Shown: in pieces, positions 39,614 through 51,251 of the stretch | Position numbering within the stretch: position 1 is the stretch's first letter | Layout of the letters: each line of letters opens with the position of its first letter | DNA from: Hygrocybe punicea | Lineage: Eukaryota; Basidiomycota; Agaricomycetes; Agaricales; Hygrophoraceae | Direction: 5' to 3' | Assembly (NCBI GenBank): GCA_963556145.1 | Contig: OY744468.1 | Location: forward strand, 1,426,001 to 1,490,000 | DNA: 64,000 nt | Program-made: the position numbers and the translations under genes | The notes under the pieces: model-generated | Told to the model about the DNA's origin: nothing | Seen by the model: the letters and a program-made list of their open reading frames with translations, nothing else | Database searches by the model: none

Positions 39614-39934
39614 TAGTGTTGCCACGACTAAGACTACTAGTCAACTGGCAGTCATAGTCATAGTTGATTTTAGCTGCAACTCAGCTAGTTGCAACTATGA
39701 CTATCTAGTTGACTGAAATTATATCATGTCTGTTCTGGTATTTATAAGTGATTTAACATACATTTGTTTAATTATAGTTGACTATTCTCAAGTTTAGTTG
39801 ACTACAATGACCAGCTAAGCTGCAACTTTAGCTGCAACTATCAACTATGACTACTAAAATTTTGGTGTAAATAGTCTAGTCATAGTTGTGACTATGTAGT
39901 CGCGACTATGACTAGTCTAGTCGTGGCAACACTA
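39614..39934 (+). mobile_element. 321-bp hAT MITE, copy B
   Basis: Ends TAGTGTTGCCACGACTA and complement, with perfect 8-bp duplications CCATTGTG (39606-39613 and 39935-39942). It is identical to copy A at 26148-26468 except for G instead of A in the TGACTRAAATT segment. The two have independent targets, so both moved recently. Confidence 0.96.
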
Positions 39935-39971
39935 CCATTGTGACCCGTGGGTTACCCGGAGTCGTGGCATG

Positions 39972-40166
39972 CCTTATTCTTGGGGCAGGCCCTCTTGTCT
40001 TAGGTAACCCCCATGGTTCACAATGACATGGGCCCATGACCCTCCCCCTCTTAGCAGTGTTGTCTTAGTTATAAGCAACAATGAAAACTGCTGTTCTCTC
40101 CTCTGGAAACTGATCCTCAGTTAAGTTGATTGTTGCTGGAGCCTGCTGTAGAAGTGATCCATAACA
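39972..40166 (+). repeat. LTR fragment matching 12727, inverted
   Basis: Its reverse complement starts TGTTATGGATCACTTCT and follows the first about 190 bp of the LTR at 12727 closely (AACAATCAACTTAACTGA, TTTCCAGAGGAGAGAA, TAAGACAACACTGCTAAGAG, CTGCCCCAAGAA). Several differences are CpG to TpG or CpA. It is cut off at the hAT element end. Confidence 0.8.
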
Positions 40167-40525
40167 GTTACAGAATTCTGCTGATTCTGAGGGCTGAAGG
40201 CTAGAAAAGTGTGAGCTATTCAGGGGGTTAAAGGAGATGCCATTTGCTGACCTCATATAGAATCTGAGTTCTCTCCATTCATTGAGTCAGATATGAAATC
40301 TGCATTCTCCTCATAGGTCGAATGGGGTGAGCTTGTACATTCTAAGGTGGTATCCTTAGCTTACTATGTCATGGATCATTGGTAGTTCAAGATATATACC
40401 TTCAATATCATCTGAGTTTGGGGCTGTGAGATGGTGTGGGGTGGTCCTCAGTTGATCATCTAAGACACAGCTGAAGCAATGTCTTATCAAGCAGCAGCTT
40501 GGAGTAACTTCACTATATTGGCCAC
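40167..40525. other. No gene recognised between two LTR pieces
   Basis: Single-copy in this window; short frames only. Nothing recognised. Confidence 0.5.
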
Positions 40526-41013
40526 TGTTACCTTTCACCCAGATTCAAACCCCAACATCATCAAGTAACATCATCAATTCCAACCACAACATCATACTGA
40601 CCACCGCTGAATCACAAACCCTGATACATGCATTGAATAACACTGCTGGCCACAATCACCTTATCCTCCAACAACTATTGTCAGACCCTCAAACCAGTTG
40701 CTGGCCACCATGTTGGCACCCCAACACATGTCTTCCACAAACAACTCAAAGATGCTATTCATTATGGACTACAGCCTCACCACCACCATGGGTCAAGACA
40801 AAGCAACCTGCCCAGAAGATGTTCAATATATAAACCAGACATTTGTAGTTTCCTTCCTTTAAGTTTAGTCTAGCTACTCTTCCCCTGATCACATACCAGA
40901 ACTACCCAGACAATTTCCCCCTTTGCTACCTTGTCTGTACTTGCTTTACTCTTATACATCCTCATTTGGTTTGTTGTTGCCAGAGCCTGCAGTTAAGATA
41001 GCAAACTGTAACA
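40526..41013 (+). repeat. 488-bp solo LTR, diverged relative of the 1649-8789 LTR
   Basis: Starts TGTTACC and ends CTGTAACA, with perfect 5-bp duplications GCCAC (40521-40525 and 41014-41018). Its sequence is homologous to the reverse complement of the 566-bp LTR (TTTCACCC start, TTGTTGCCAGAGCC near the end) but strongly diverged and CpG-poor. A frame encodes a relative of the C-terminus of the extra ORF and stops at the TATATAA box (40827-40833). Confidence 0.92.
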
Positions 41014-41018
41014 GCCAC

Positions 41019-41912
41019 CACAGTCACATCCACCTCCTCCTCCATAGCCTCCACATCCACAGCCTCCTGCACTAATCTGCACTAATTTGTAAAGATGCAC
41101 TGAGATTCACTGACCTGCACTAATTGATGAGATGTAGAAATATTAATTTTGTCCAGAATGGCCCCCCACAACATATAGGTACAACAGCACAACACTACCC
41201 AAAACTGACTACTCTCCTGACCAGACCCTAAAACCCAGTTTATTTCAATAACTGCCACTCTTATCACTTATTTTGGGGATGGGCAATTTGTCTCCCAAGT
41301 TCAAGTTATTACAACTGATGGGCCCTGAGCATCACAACAGGCAATCTATGGTTTATGATGAAACAACAGGTCTTCTGTGATAAGTTGAACCTGTATAGAG
41401 CCAAATCAGCAATTGTACAAACTATACTGGCATCCTCCTAGTACCTACTAACTACCCTACTTGGCCAAGTCAAGAAGAAAAGAAAGAAAAGATCACGTGA
41501 TAAAATAAACAAACGTGCCGGGCTTCGGGATCATCCGATGAATCATGTGCTCGGGCAACTCCACCGATGATTTGTGCATGTATTTTAAGTTAGTGTGCAG
41601 AGTAAGCACATTGGCACTTTATTTGTGAGCATATCATCTGAGCATATCATCGCAACTCCGAACCTGTCTTGAGCTTCTTCAACCCAGTGCCACTGGCACC
41701 TCCAAACCGCCCCGCGTAACTCACTCTGAGTCACTCAAGAAGTTTCGGGATACCCTCGGAGTGGGGTAGAGAACTGTGTTTCAGCGTTGTGCGCACAGTA
41801 TGACATGCATGGTACAGTATGATATAATAATTAATCCAGGACCCGGGTGAAAACACCCAAATGACTGGTCCGTCAAAGCCTAGAACAAGAAGAAATTCAG
41901 TCATTGTATATA
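41019..41912. other. Intergenic, no feature recognised
   Basis: Transition from transposon-rich DNA to host genes. It contains a polyadenylation-like A-rich stretch near 41500 and probably the 3' UTR of the PHO91-like gene at its right end. No ORF with recognisable product. Confidence 0.5.
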
Positions 41913-44900
41913 TTACTTGGCTGGAGACAGTTGAACCCACCCCACAGCTTTCATGAGCAAAAACCCTACGGTGGCTACCACCTAAGTGTCGCCCGTCAGG
42001 AGATGTGGCATCCAGATCAAGTGAAACGATGACATACAATCATGGAGATGATACTAGCCGGTACACCGTTCTTCAAGAAGTCTACATTAGTTAAATATAA
42101 TTGGCCTAGCTCATCCTCTTGCGTAGCGCTATGTAACAGTCACGTCAGCCATGTACTATGAAGGTGCTAGTCAACAACTTACGCGGTCTGGTTGGGGAAC
42201 CCAGAGACAGGCATACCCATGCCAGCGGAACAGATCAGACCGGTAATGAAGATGAGTAAGTTCGCGTGGTTTTCGGGCAAGATCGAGTTCAAGTTCGATC
42301 CTACTTCTTTGGCAATGGGAACGAGAAGGACGCTGGCGATCGTATGGCTTATAAAGGTGGAGACAATCTGAGATGTGTTGACCGGTCAGTGCACAATGGG
42401 CGGGGGGGGAATAACAACATGAGCCGGACGAACCAGAACCACCGGTGACAAAAGAAGGACAACCGTGAAGAGAGATTGACCAGCAACAAGGTCTCGGATC
42501 AAAACATCCATGACTTCCAGAAGACCACTTGACGTCACACCTTTCCCAAGTGCAATGCCACCCATCGCTAGGAATACGATCGTCCACATGAACTGCTCAA
42601 AATCATCCTGAAGAACAAATTTTAACAGCAACTCGCATGCCATGACAAATCATTCACCTTCTTGAGCACCCCGGTAGAGAAGAAGGCAACAATTGGCAGG
42701 ATCGCAATAACACCCATGTCGCCAACTTGTGCTTCTATCGAATGCGCTACACACCATAGAGCAATTGTTGCCAGACACACGAACGACACCCAATACTGTT
42801 TTATGGTGAATGATTCCTTTATCGGCCTGATGGTCTTGATCTCCAGGTCACTTTCCCCGTCTGGAGAGCGACCAGGCTGGTACGACCAAAGCAGAAGGAC
42901 CCATATAAGGAGTATCGAGATGGCTGACACAGGGAGCGCCACGACAAACCACGTGGACCAGTCAATGGGAGGGTCCATAGCCTGAAGAGCGATAAGATTT
43001 TGAGGAGAAGAGATCGGGGAACTTTGGCCTCCAATGTTTGCTGCCAAGGCAATCGCGAGCTAAACGCGGGTAAGAAAACATGACGGAGAGAGACAAGAAT
43101 CAGGACGCACAACGAGGCATGGTCCGAATGAAGACTTGGGCGGAAGTGTTCTGAGAATAGGCTTTTAACAGGCTCGTCAGCGAAGAGGTGGTCAGCGAGA
43201 AATGCAAACGCACTCGTATGAGAGTGAAGCACAGAGTAGGCGCTGCGACATTACTACTCAAACGTCAACAAATGTAGCAGTGACAATGCAAGGGGCTTAC
43301 CTGATCCACATGCTAGCAAAGCATGAGACAGCCATGAAGGCAAGAAGCACTCTACTCGGCTTAGAACCAGCAAGACTCAATACTTTCGTAATCAAGATAC
43401 GGTCAATATTCGTCTTGCTCAGGGCAGAGGAGATAGTGAAGCCACCAATCAATAGCATGATTGTTGGCGAGAACATGATGGAAAAGACGTATCTGAAAGC
43501 GGCTCAGCAAGAATAATCGTGTTTCCGATTGACTGTCTCACTTTGTGGCATCTGGCGTGGTAAGCTGTGTGCTTCCGTCTTCGGAACGTATGACCCGGAA
43601 CCACACAAGCAACAGTGGGACAAACATGGAAGTCACAAATAATGGGATAGCCTACCAAGAGGAGGATTAGCCAACTGGTAAGAGAGTCGCAGATTGGATT
43701 ACCTCGGTTGCCCACAATACCGTGCAAAAGACGAGGATAGCAAAGCAGCGATTCGCCTCATCGCCCTTCACTGTTTGTACATTCAGCAATGTGATAAATA
43801 TCGCCACAGCAATCGCAATCGCCATCTTCCTCTTTGTGAGCTTGAACCGACCGGCTGGTGTTTTCAATTCAAGTAAACTATCCTCGTCCCCGTTGACGAG
43901 CGTAGCGCCAATCGCCTTTGGCTGTCCATCTGACTCGCCCCGCCGTTCTCTACCAATCATTTGCCGCCAAACTGTGTCTCTTTCCCATGCAATGTTCTCG
44001 CGCTGGTGAAGTCTAAGCTGCTGTTTCGCCGCCGATGTATCCCCCCGCGTAACACATTTCGCGTAGAGGTTGAGCAAACGGGTGAGACCATCGTTGAGAT
44101 TGTTTTTCGAGGATTGTGTGAACGGTAGTGCATTCTCAACGACTTCGTGTACGTAGCGGTCTTTGAGCTGAAGACGAGGCTATTAGGATGGTGTGTGGAA
44201 TGAGAACATTCGCACCGACCTCGCTATCGGTGACTTTGTCATATCTTCCACAGCCTTGCATAAGATTCTCGCAAAAGTAGTTGGGTATCGAGAGACTCAC
44301 TTCTTTAAAATTTTGCGGAACCCAGAATAGTTGGTATCGACGTATGATTTGAGGGCAGATACAGAAACGTATGAATTAGTGATTCTGCGTTTGAAAAGTA
44401 ACCGCATGTCCCATGCATAATTAGTTTTAGCCGTCCATATAGACGTCTCTTGGTTGGAGGACACGACACTGTCTCTCACGCCCATAAAATTCAGCTTGTT
44501 CGCGAAATGGCGTGCTCGTTCCATGGTCGATTTGGGTGCCCGAAGGGAGGTTATACTTGCGTCAAGGTCTGCGCCCTCGTCGCTGGATGACATGCTGTAT
44601 CGATGACGTACGGGGGATCCTTCTACCATGGACGTACTCCCCACTAGATTCAACCCCGCGTCAACGCTCACGAAAAGATTTCTGTGTTAACTGGACTCAC
44701 TTGTATTACGTCGTGAGGCATATCCCGCCGAAGACGACTTCCGCCGCCTTTGCTTGGGTGACCGCGTTGTGTCAGGGGACTGAGAATGAAGGGGCCGAGA
44801 ATGGATATCCTCTTCTTCATCCTCTTCGTCGTCGTCATCTTCATCGTCGTCAATGTAGTATTGTTCGCCAGTTAGTCCTGCCTCCTCCCGCTCGTGGACA

Positions 44901-45335
44901 TGCTTTTCAAGTTCAGCGATTTCGTGCAGCAACTCCTTCTCCTGTGATTCGTAAAAGATGGTTATCTTTTTTAATTCTCGATCCAGTAAGGGAATGAATA
45001 TTGAGTCGTTGTCAGACTGGTCCGCGTCATGTAGGAGCGAGATACGTTCATTAGACTCCAGATCATAGTCTAACCCATGTTGTCGCTTCTCCAACTGGTA
45101 GATGCACTTCTTCAACACGTCGTAACTGTCGTCAAGAAGATGATGAGAACCATCAACACGCTAGACCAGAACCATATACCCACGCAATGTATTCCTCCCA
45201 CCAGTCAGCGACCGCGTTGAACTTGAGAGACGAGCTTGATTTTTGAAAAGCAATAACATGAAAGTTTATGTGAGTTGGAAAGCTCTTTTTCTGTCCCGAT
45301 TCAAAAAGCAAAACAACCGGCTACCTGAACTTCAT
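41913..45335 (-). CDS. PHO91: Low-affinity phosphate transporter with SPX domain (PHO91/PHO87 type), multi-exon
   Basis: A first exon of 11 nt, ATG AAG TTC AG (45335-45325), is spliced to 45234-45184 and then 45125 leftward, giving an SPX start 'MKFSSSLKFNAVADWWEEYI' followed by AYDVLKKCIYQLEK. A long acidic/Ser-rich insert follows (DDDEDDDDEEDEEED near 44850). The SPX domain ends with 'LKSYVDTNYSGFRKILKK' (near 44300). A Na+/anion symporter-type membrane domain follows with repeated hydrophobic segments, for example 'MAIAIAVAIFITLLNVQTV', 'FMWTIVFLAMGGIALGKG' and 'ISHTIASVLLVPIAKEVG'. The signature GMGMPVSGFPNQTA precedes the last exons; TAA is at 41913-41915. SPX domains sense inositol pyrophosphates. 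It is likely a plasma or vacuolar membrane phosphate transporter. No breaks seen. Confidence 0.92.
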
Positions 45336-46817
45336 GACCAACTTCGGAGTCCGAGTCCTTGCAGGGTTGTTTGACGGGCGACGGTTGTGTAACGGCCTCA
45401 AAGGAACTTCCTCGGCAGCAGGGTAAGCGGAAGCCAAGATATTGGCCAGCACCATACAGCTTGGGCAAACAACCCACGTGTTGGGTTCACGTACGAGTTT
45501 GGCTTTCTCTTGTAAGTTGTAACACCCGTGTAACAGTGCTGGCCGTGATCACACCAGGAACAAGAGGTTCTCCTTTTGCGTATATGAGGATGGTGGTACG
45601 CTCTGAGTGGAATTTCCAGCCCCCAGCACCGTCTCGGCTTGATTGATGTGTCACAGGGCGTGTTCCCCCCGTATTCCGTGTGTATCGTGACAGTGTCTCA
45701 TCATTTTTCTTCCCCTTTCTGATCATCCTTCTCGTTCGGTGGTAGTAACAGTCCCTGCTTCAATAACCTCCTGCAGCTCAAAGCCTATATTTCGGGGCCC
45801 GGGAGGGATCGAAGAATATATTAGGCAGAGTCATTCAAATATTCAAAACTTTTTTCCTCGGCCTTGGGCGACTCGGACATGGCAACGGTGAAGAAAAAAA
45901 AAAAAAAACAATTCGACTTACTCATTCTCGGCCCTCCCGGAACATCTTCCATTTCAAAGCTCCAAACAAGCAAACAAGGTTTCTACATGTTTTGACGCGG
46001 ACGTTATACGCTGCCAAGGCGTGGTGTGGCGTTGTTGCGACTTGGCGTTGAACTAAACTCCTCAGCCCCGACAACGACGAGCCATGACGACTGTCTCGCG
46101 CTTCTCAGGCTGACATCGACCCCCAACTCCCCCCCACCTGTTCCAACCTACGGCAAAGTGACAGTCCGACTCGGCTACATGCTGTGCCAACGTTTACCGG
46201 TGGTGCAGCAACCAACCCATATAAACCGACACCGGCCGCCCGCACATTGACAACACCTTGACACTCGCACCACAAAAAAAAAAAACTAGAAAAGAAAAAG
46301 AAACACTCCACGCCTGGCAGTGTCGACACGGCATCTTGCTTCTTGCATATAATGCGAAACACATCAAAAAAATCTTCCACTCTCCATACAAACAACAGAT
46401 TTTCTCAGACTCCCGTAAAGTACAGGAAGTATTTGCAGATCTCCAAATCAGGCCTAGAATCTCCCCGTATCGCCACTATCCGACGAAATGGGGGTAAACT
46501 GCCCCCACCATCCGAGCTTCCCTCGACTGATCAAATTCTAACAACTTCTTCTGCCTTCCAAATGCGGTGTTGAGTTCTCAGCATGCTTGCGGAGGGGGGT
46601 GAACGTGACATTCTCGTCTCAGTTGGCAGCTACTTCGACCTTCGGACTAACTTTCTAATTATTTTGTTCAGCAAACACAGCTTTTCGGATGGGTAGTTAA
46701 TTAATTAGGGAATGGTCAAAATAAATGGGACGGAAAATTTTGCAATACAAAACACAAAGCAAATGCGAATTATTGTTGGCTGCTGGTAAATAAAATAAAT
46801 AGAATTAGAATCAATTT
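45336..46817. other. Intergenic region, no gene recognised
   Basis: 1.5 kb upstream of the PHO91-like gene and downstream of the APSES gene. It contains A-runs at 45893-45909 and 46269-46278 and a TTAATTAATTA patch near 46700. Several open frames of 60-95 codons are present without domains or conserved pattern. Probably promoter and UTR. Confidence 0.5.
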
Positions 46818-49043
46818 TCACCACAGCATCACATGGTGGTGACGAAACTCGTCGCTGTCCTCGTCGCATGCTTGACGGCACGCAGAAAGCCGCGCATCAG
46901 ACCTTCGCAGCACCGGCTCACCGGCATGCGTGCTTCCCCGCTCGTCACTTCCGGGAACGGTGTATCGTGCAGGCGCAGCCCCTCGGCTGTGGTGGTCGTA
47001 GTGGTGCGGTTGTTGTTGCTGCTGTTGGAGGTGGTGGTGGTGGTGGTGGTGGTGGTGGTGGTGGTGGTTGTATTCCTTGTCAATCGATCGATGGACTAAT
47101 CCAAAACGACTCTCCATCCCAATTGATGTAGTGGCAGAATGAGGAGTCGTAGGCGATACCGGAGAAGGATCGCTAGCCGAGTTGCCATCTGGAGATGGCT
47201 CCGAGGCAACGGACAGACTAAGGTGGGAGACGCGTGAACGAGGCGCAAGATTATCGCCGGGGTGCCGCACATACAGGCCGTCTGTTTGTTCTTGGAGTGA
47301 ACGAGAACGGTGGGGGGCTCCAGACCACGACGGATCTCGACTCCCGGAAGGATCTCTGTTACTTTTCATTACTCAGAATGTAGAAATAATATTGTTATAA
47401 AGAGAAAAGGGGGGATTCACTTCTGTGGCGGCGCGGACAAAGAACGCTGCCGTGTCCGGTACTGCTTCTCATCGAAACCTCCCGGTTCAGGATCATAAAA
47501 GTCATCATCTTCTGACTGTAAGCGTCGAAGAACTGCTGCCGAATCATGAGAGGAAACTCCACGTAAATCTTCCAATGCGGAGATCGGCGGTAATGCGTAG
47601 GAGGATTGGTTCGTGTGCCGCACGTGTGGTGGAGGATGTATCGGTGGGAGAACAATAGGGTCTGAGTTGATTACGCGGTTGTGAAGGTTGGAATTCAACG
47701 AGTTTTCACGCAGGGCTAGAGAAGGCACATCGAGGGCGAGTGATCCCCTGGAGGAAGAACGCTTTCTAGTCGGTTGCGCTGATGGTCCGGGATAAGGCGT
47801 ATAGCGTGAGTAATTTCTGCGGTCACGAGTTGGGGAAGAGTCTGACGTTATACTTTTCATGGATGGACTGGTAGAGACTGGGTATCGAGGTGCGGAAGTG
47901 GCTGGAGTGGTAGGATGATCATTGGTCCGCTGAGGATGGCGGCGTTGCTCTGTGGAATAACGAGATGGAGGTAGGGCGGGGCTTGCAAAGGATGGGACAG
48001 TAGGAGGCGTTCGCCTGGAGGACGCTGGTGCGAGATTCGGTGCGGTGCGTGTATTCAGAACTGGAGTGACAACTGTCCAGCTGGTCTGTTGATCTCGAGG
48101 TGTAGCTGGCACGGCGGAAACGGTTTGGTTTGTCCGTCGTGTTCGCCGTCGCCCACCTGCATTTGCAACGACCTGGCCATATCCAGGTTGGTCTGGTGAC
48201 AGACAAGTGCTGGGAAACGTGGGGCTGGATCAAACAAACGAGTGTGAGGAGTGAAGAAATATATGGATGGTCGGGAAGACTCACCCAAACAAGGGAATGA
48301 GATCATCGCGGATGGTCCAGGCGACTCTGTGATCAAGAACCTCGTGAATCGGAGGTGACAGAATAAAAATAATAATAAAACCGGCATACCGACGAGACAA
48401 CTTGAGGGCTACCTAGGAACGGAGGATTTTATTAGGTGGGCGGTGCAGTGATAATAGTCACGACACGCACTTCGTAGGGCATCCAGGTTCCTTGAATTTT
48501 TAGATAACCACCTCGAACTCTGCGGATGACGGAGGCGAGATCGGGCTGAGAGTCAATCATCTTTACGATATCGGCTGTCGATGAGGAGATGAGAAATGCG
48601 GGCAATAAAATTAAAAAAGTCGACCAAAAGGACCGTCTACCTTTTGAGTTGCCAAGGGCTGCGTTGAACGTGGTGAACAACATTCAAGGAAGACGCATGA
48701 GAAACTGGTTCACCTTTCCAAATTCCTGTCCACAAGATGTAGCCATCGTCGATGTCCATCATTATCCACTGTCCATTGAGTGGATATTCATAGACAGGTC
48801 TACGAGAGGCGGTGAGGCAGCGACAAGAGCGAAACAAGGGTGTGAGACTGACATGTAGCCTCGAGGGTCGTTGCTAGTGATGTAGCGGCCTTTGCTTACT
48901 TGGTGATTTGGGCTCGCAAAAGGACGGAAGCGAGGGCCCATTGTCGACGGCGAGGGATGCAGGGAGTCCTTCATGGGAGAGATCGAGTTAGGTGGATGAT
49001 GGAGAGGGAGAGAGCGACCGACGGGTAGGATGATTGTTGACAT
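46818..49043 (-). CDS. APSES-type HTH DNA-binding regulator with His/Gln repeats
   Basis: Splicing at least seven short introns joins 'NHQVSKGRYITSNDPRGY', 'IPVYEYPLNGQWIMMDIDDG', a helix ending 'GIWKALGNSKADIVKMI', 'VRGGYLKIQGTWMPYEVALK', LSRRVAWTIRDDLIPLFG and 'PTFPSTCLSPDQPGYG'. This is the fungal APSES/KilA-N-like fold. The rest is a long Ser/Pro/Arg-rich tail (48112-47417 and 47369-46818) with about 12 His from a GTG/GGT array (47029-47068), then six Gln and more His. The start is tentatively ATG 49043; ATG 49103 is an alternative. APSES proteins regulate development and cell cycle in fungi; the target genes here are unknown. Confidence 0.85.
47029..47068 (-). repeat. GGT/GTG repeat encoding poly-His
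   Basis: About 13 repeats of GTG, read as CAC (His) on the minus strand inside the APSES protein tail. Pure enough to vary in length between strains. Confidence 0.9.
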
Positions 49044-49611
49044 ATGACTTGTCTTGTAATGATGGTTGGCCAGATAAAGGGCTGCGCAAGCAAGAGCACA
49101 CAAGATCGACGAGCCCAGGTTGCAGCCAATAAGTCAACAGGTCGCCATGAGCCCCGCAAAAGGCAACGGAGGACTGGTTACAAGGACTCGATACAGAGCC
49201 CGCTTTACATTCTCGGCCTCGGCAAGATCCCGATCTAGACAAATCCGGCATTTCCTTCCGTCCAGATCCAATCGGCTCGTCGCGGGGTTTCCACCTGGCT
49301 TCGGCCGGCTCGCTCGGCGCCCTTGTACGTATCAATGATTGGTCAGCCGTCTATCGCCTTCCGGGGCAGCGGAGTTTACACGGAGTCTCATCTCGGGGCA
49401 ATCGTGTGCCTTATCCTCGATACACCCAAACGTACCCCGAACACTCGAACACTTCTGATTTGGGCCATTTCCAATCCTCGAACGTCACGACGAAATCCGC
49501 CCTGAAAACATTATTTTTGCACTGTGTTCCAGGAATTATGTACTTGCAATTTCCAATCACTGTCAGTTCCTAACATCAGCTCAGTTCCGATCTGTCTATT
49601 TCCAACCCTTC

Positions 49612-51251
49612 TCAATCCCCGTGGCCCTGCGACGCGTAGACTCCAAGCGCCCTTCTCACCTCAACACCCCCAGCCCCCCCACTCGTATACCGCACCTTGC
49701 TAATGTCGAACCCGTTGAAGCAGCTCGCCGCGCACATCGTGTACGCACCCATGTTGTCGAACGCAAGCCAATCTCCCACCCGCAACCCATTTGGTAACAT
49801 TGTCACGGGACAAACACAGTCGATCGAGTCGCATGTGGGACCCCACACGCTGCTGGCGCGCATCGGCTCCGAAGCGCCAATATGAAACGAGCCGTTCATG
49901 GATAAAACATACGGTTGCACCGTCTGATGGTCAAACAACACGCAGTTAAATGCTCCGTACACCCCATCATTGATATAGTCTGCGTGTGAACAACCCCGTC
50001 AGTCATTGCAAAACGACACTAAAATTCCAAAAACAGTGAAAAAAAAACCCACACATAACCTTCGGCTCGTTAGAACCCGTTTCAGGCTCGCCAGGTGCCC
50101 GACGAGCGATAATGTTCGTAGCGAGACTGAATGCTTTCGACACGTAAAACCTTCCCGGTTCCGCAATCACCTTGATCCCACGTCGGTCAGGGAAATACTC
50201 ATCAATCGCCTCTGTTAGAACCGACGCTGCCTCTTCAAATGTTGCGTCCTCGAAGCCACCCCCAACGTCGAGCATCCTAAATCTGTAGCCCGCGTTTTCC
50301 CCCATATCAAACACCGCCCGCGAACGCTTCACCGCATCAGAATAAGTCGACGTGTCGAAACAGCCGCTGCCGACATGAAAGCTGACCCCGATCACATCTA
50401 GATTCAATTCCTTGGCTTTCGCCAAAAGGCCTGGCACAGTTGCAAGGGGGGCCCCGAATTTGATGCCAAGTGCGCAGAGACTCTTCGAATCATCCGTGAG
50501 AATACGCACGATCAGTTTCGCCGTTGGGTGCGTTCGAGCAATCTTGTACAGTTCGTCGGTATTGTCAAAAGTCATCATATCAACACCCGCCTTCGCCGCA
50601 CTTCGCACGAAAGACGTCGCCTTGCACGGATTGGCGAAAATGATCCTTGATGGCTCGACGCCGCCTATTTTGAGAACTTGACAAATTTCTCCATTCGAAG
50701 CACAGTCGAATCCTGTTCCGAGCGCTGCAAGCAATCGCAGCACGTAGGGATCGGGGTTACATTTCACCGCTGCATACCCGAATTAAAAAAGAAAAAAAAA
50801 ATCAGAAAAAAAAATCAGCCCCATTCGGTGTCACAAGTGATGTTCAGCGCGCGTTTTACAGACCGTAGAATGGCTGGATCTCGGGCAGACATCTCTGCCA
50901 CCTTTCATGCTGCCTATAGACCTTGCCCAGGTCCGCAACGAAAAATGCTCTTTCCGCATCAGGCTCATGTGCAGCTAGAAGCCTTGCGGCATCCATCACA
51001 CCGTTTCTGAGGTGGAGGTCGGCATGCCCCTGGTGCAATGGAGGCAAAGACGGAAAAATATTATCATCATCAACGTATTGGTCACGCTGGGCCAGCGCTT
51101 CGGTGTGGGCGCAAAGTTGGGCGGGGAAATCGTTTTTGTTCGAAATGAGATTGTCGCGGTACAAAAAATGGAACGCCTCGGAACACCTCGGCGAACTGGA
51201 TATAGAAAAATCAAGGGGGCAGTGGGGTGGCAGGGTCTCGATTTGGGACAT
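49612..51251 (-). CDS. spe1: Ornithine decarboxylase
   Basis: PLP-dependent alpha/beta-barrel decarboxylase that makes putrescine from ornithine, the first step of polyamine synthesis. Exon 1 starts at ATG 51251. Intron 1 splices to give PFYAVKCNPDP, whose Lys binds PLP. 'GFDCASNGEI', 'SFHVGSGCFD' and 'VIAEPGRFYV' (phosphate-binding EPGR) follow. Intron 2 rejoins 'PKVMYYINDGVYGAFNC'. The C-terminus has 'WGPTCDSIDCV' with the catalytic Cys region and 'LAFDNMGAYT'; the stop is at 49612-49614. All key motifs are intact. Antizyme or uORF control is not visible from this sequence. Confidence 0.96.

Larger units (their letters stand above)
36320..39980 (+). mobile_element. hAT transposon, apparently near full length
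   Basis: The transposase region (36489-39382) is flanked by clusters of ACCCGTG/CACGGGT motifs: about 36329-36460 on the left, 39430-39605 and 39943-39965 on the right. Such subterminal repeats bind hAT transposases. Exact ends and an 8-bp duplication were not found. The right flank is a piece of gypsy-type LTR (39972-40166), and MITE copy B has inserted into the right terminal region. Confidence 0.75.

Noticed and set aside
45359..46573. Small ORFs between the PHO91-like and APSES genes
   Set aside because: 60-95 codons, no domains, no consistent introns or conserved pattern; likely promoter and UTR.
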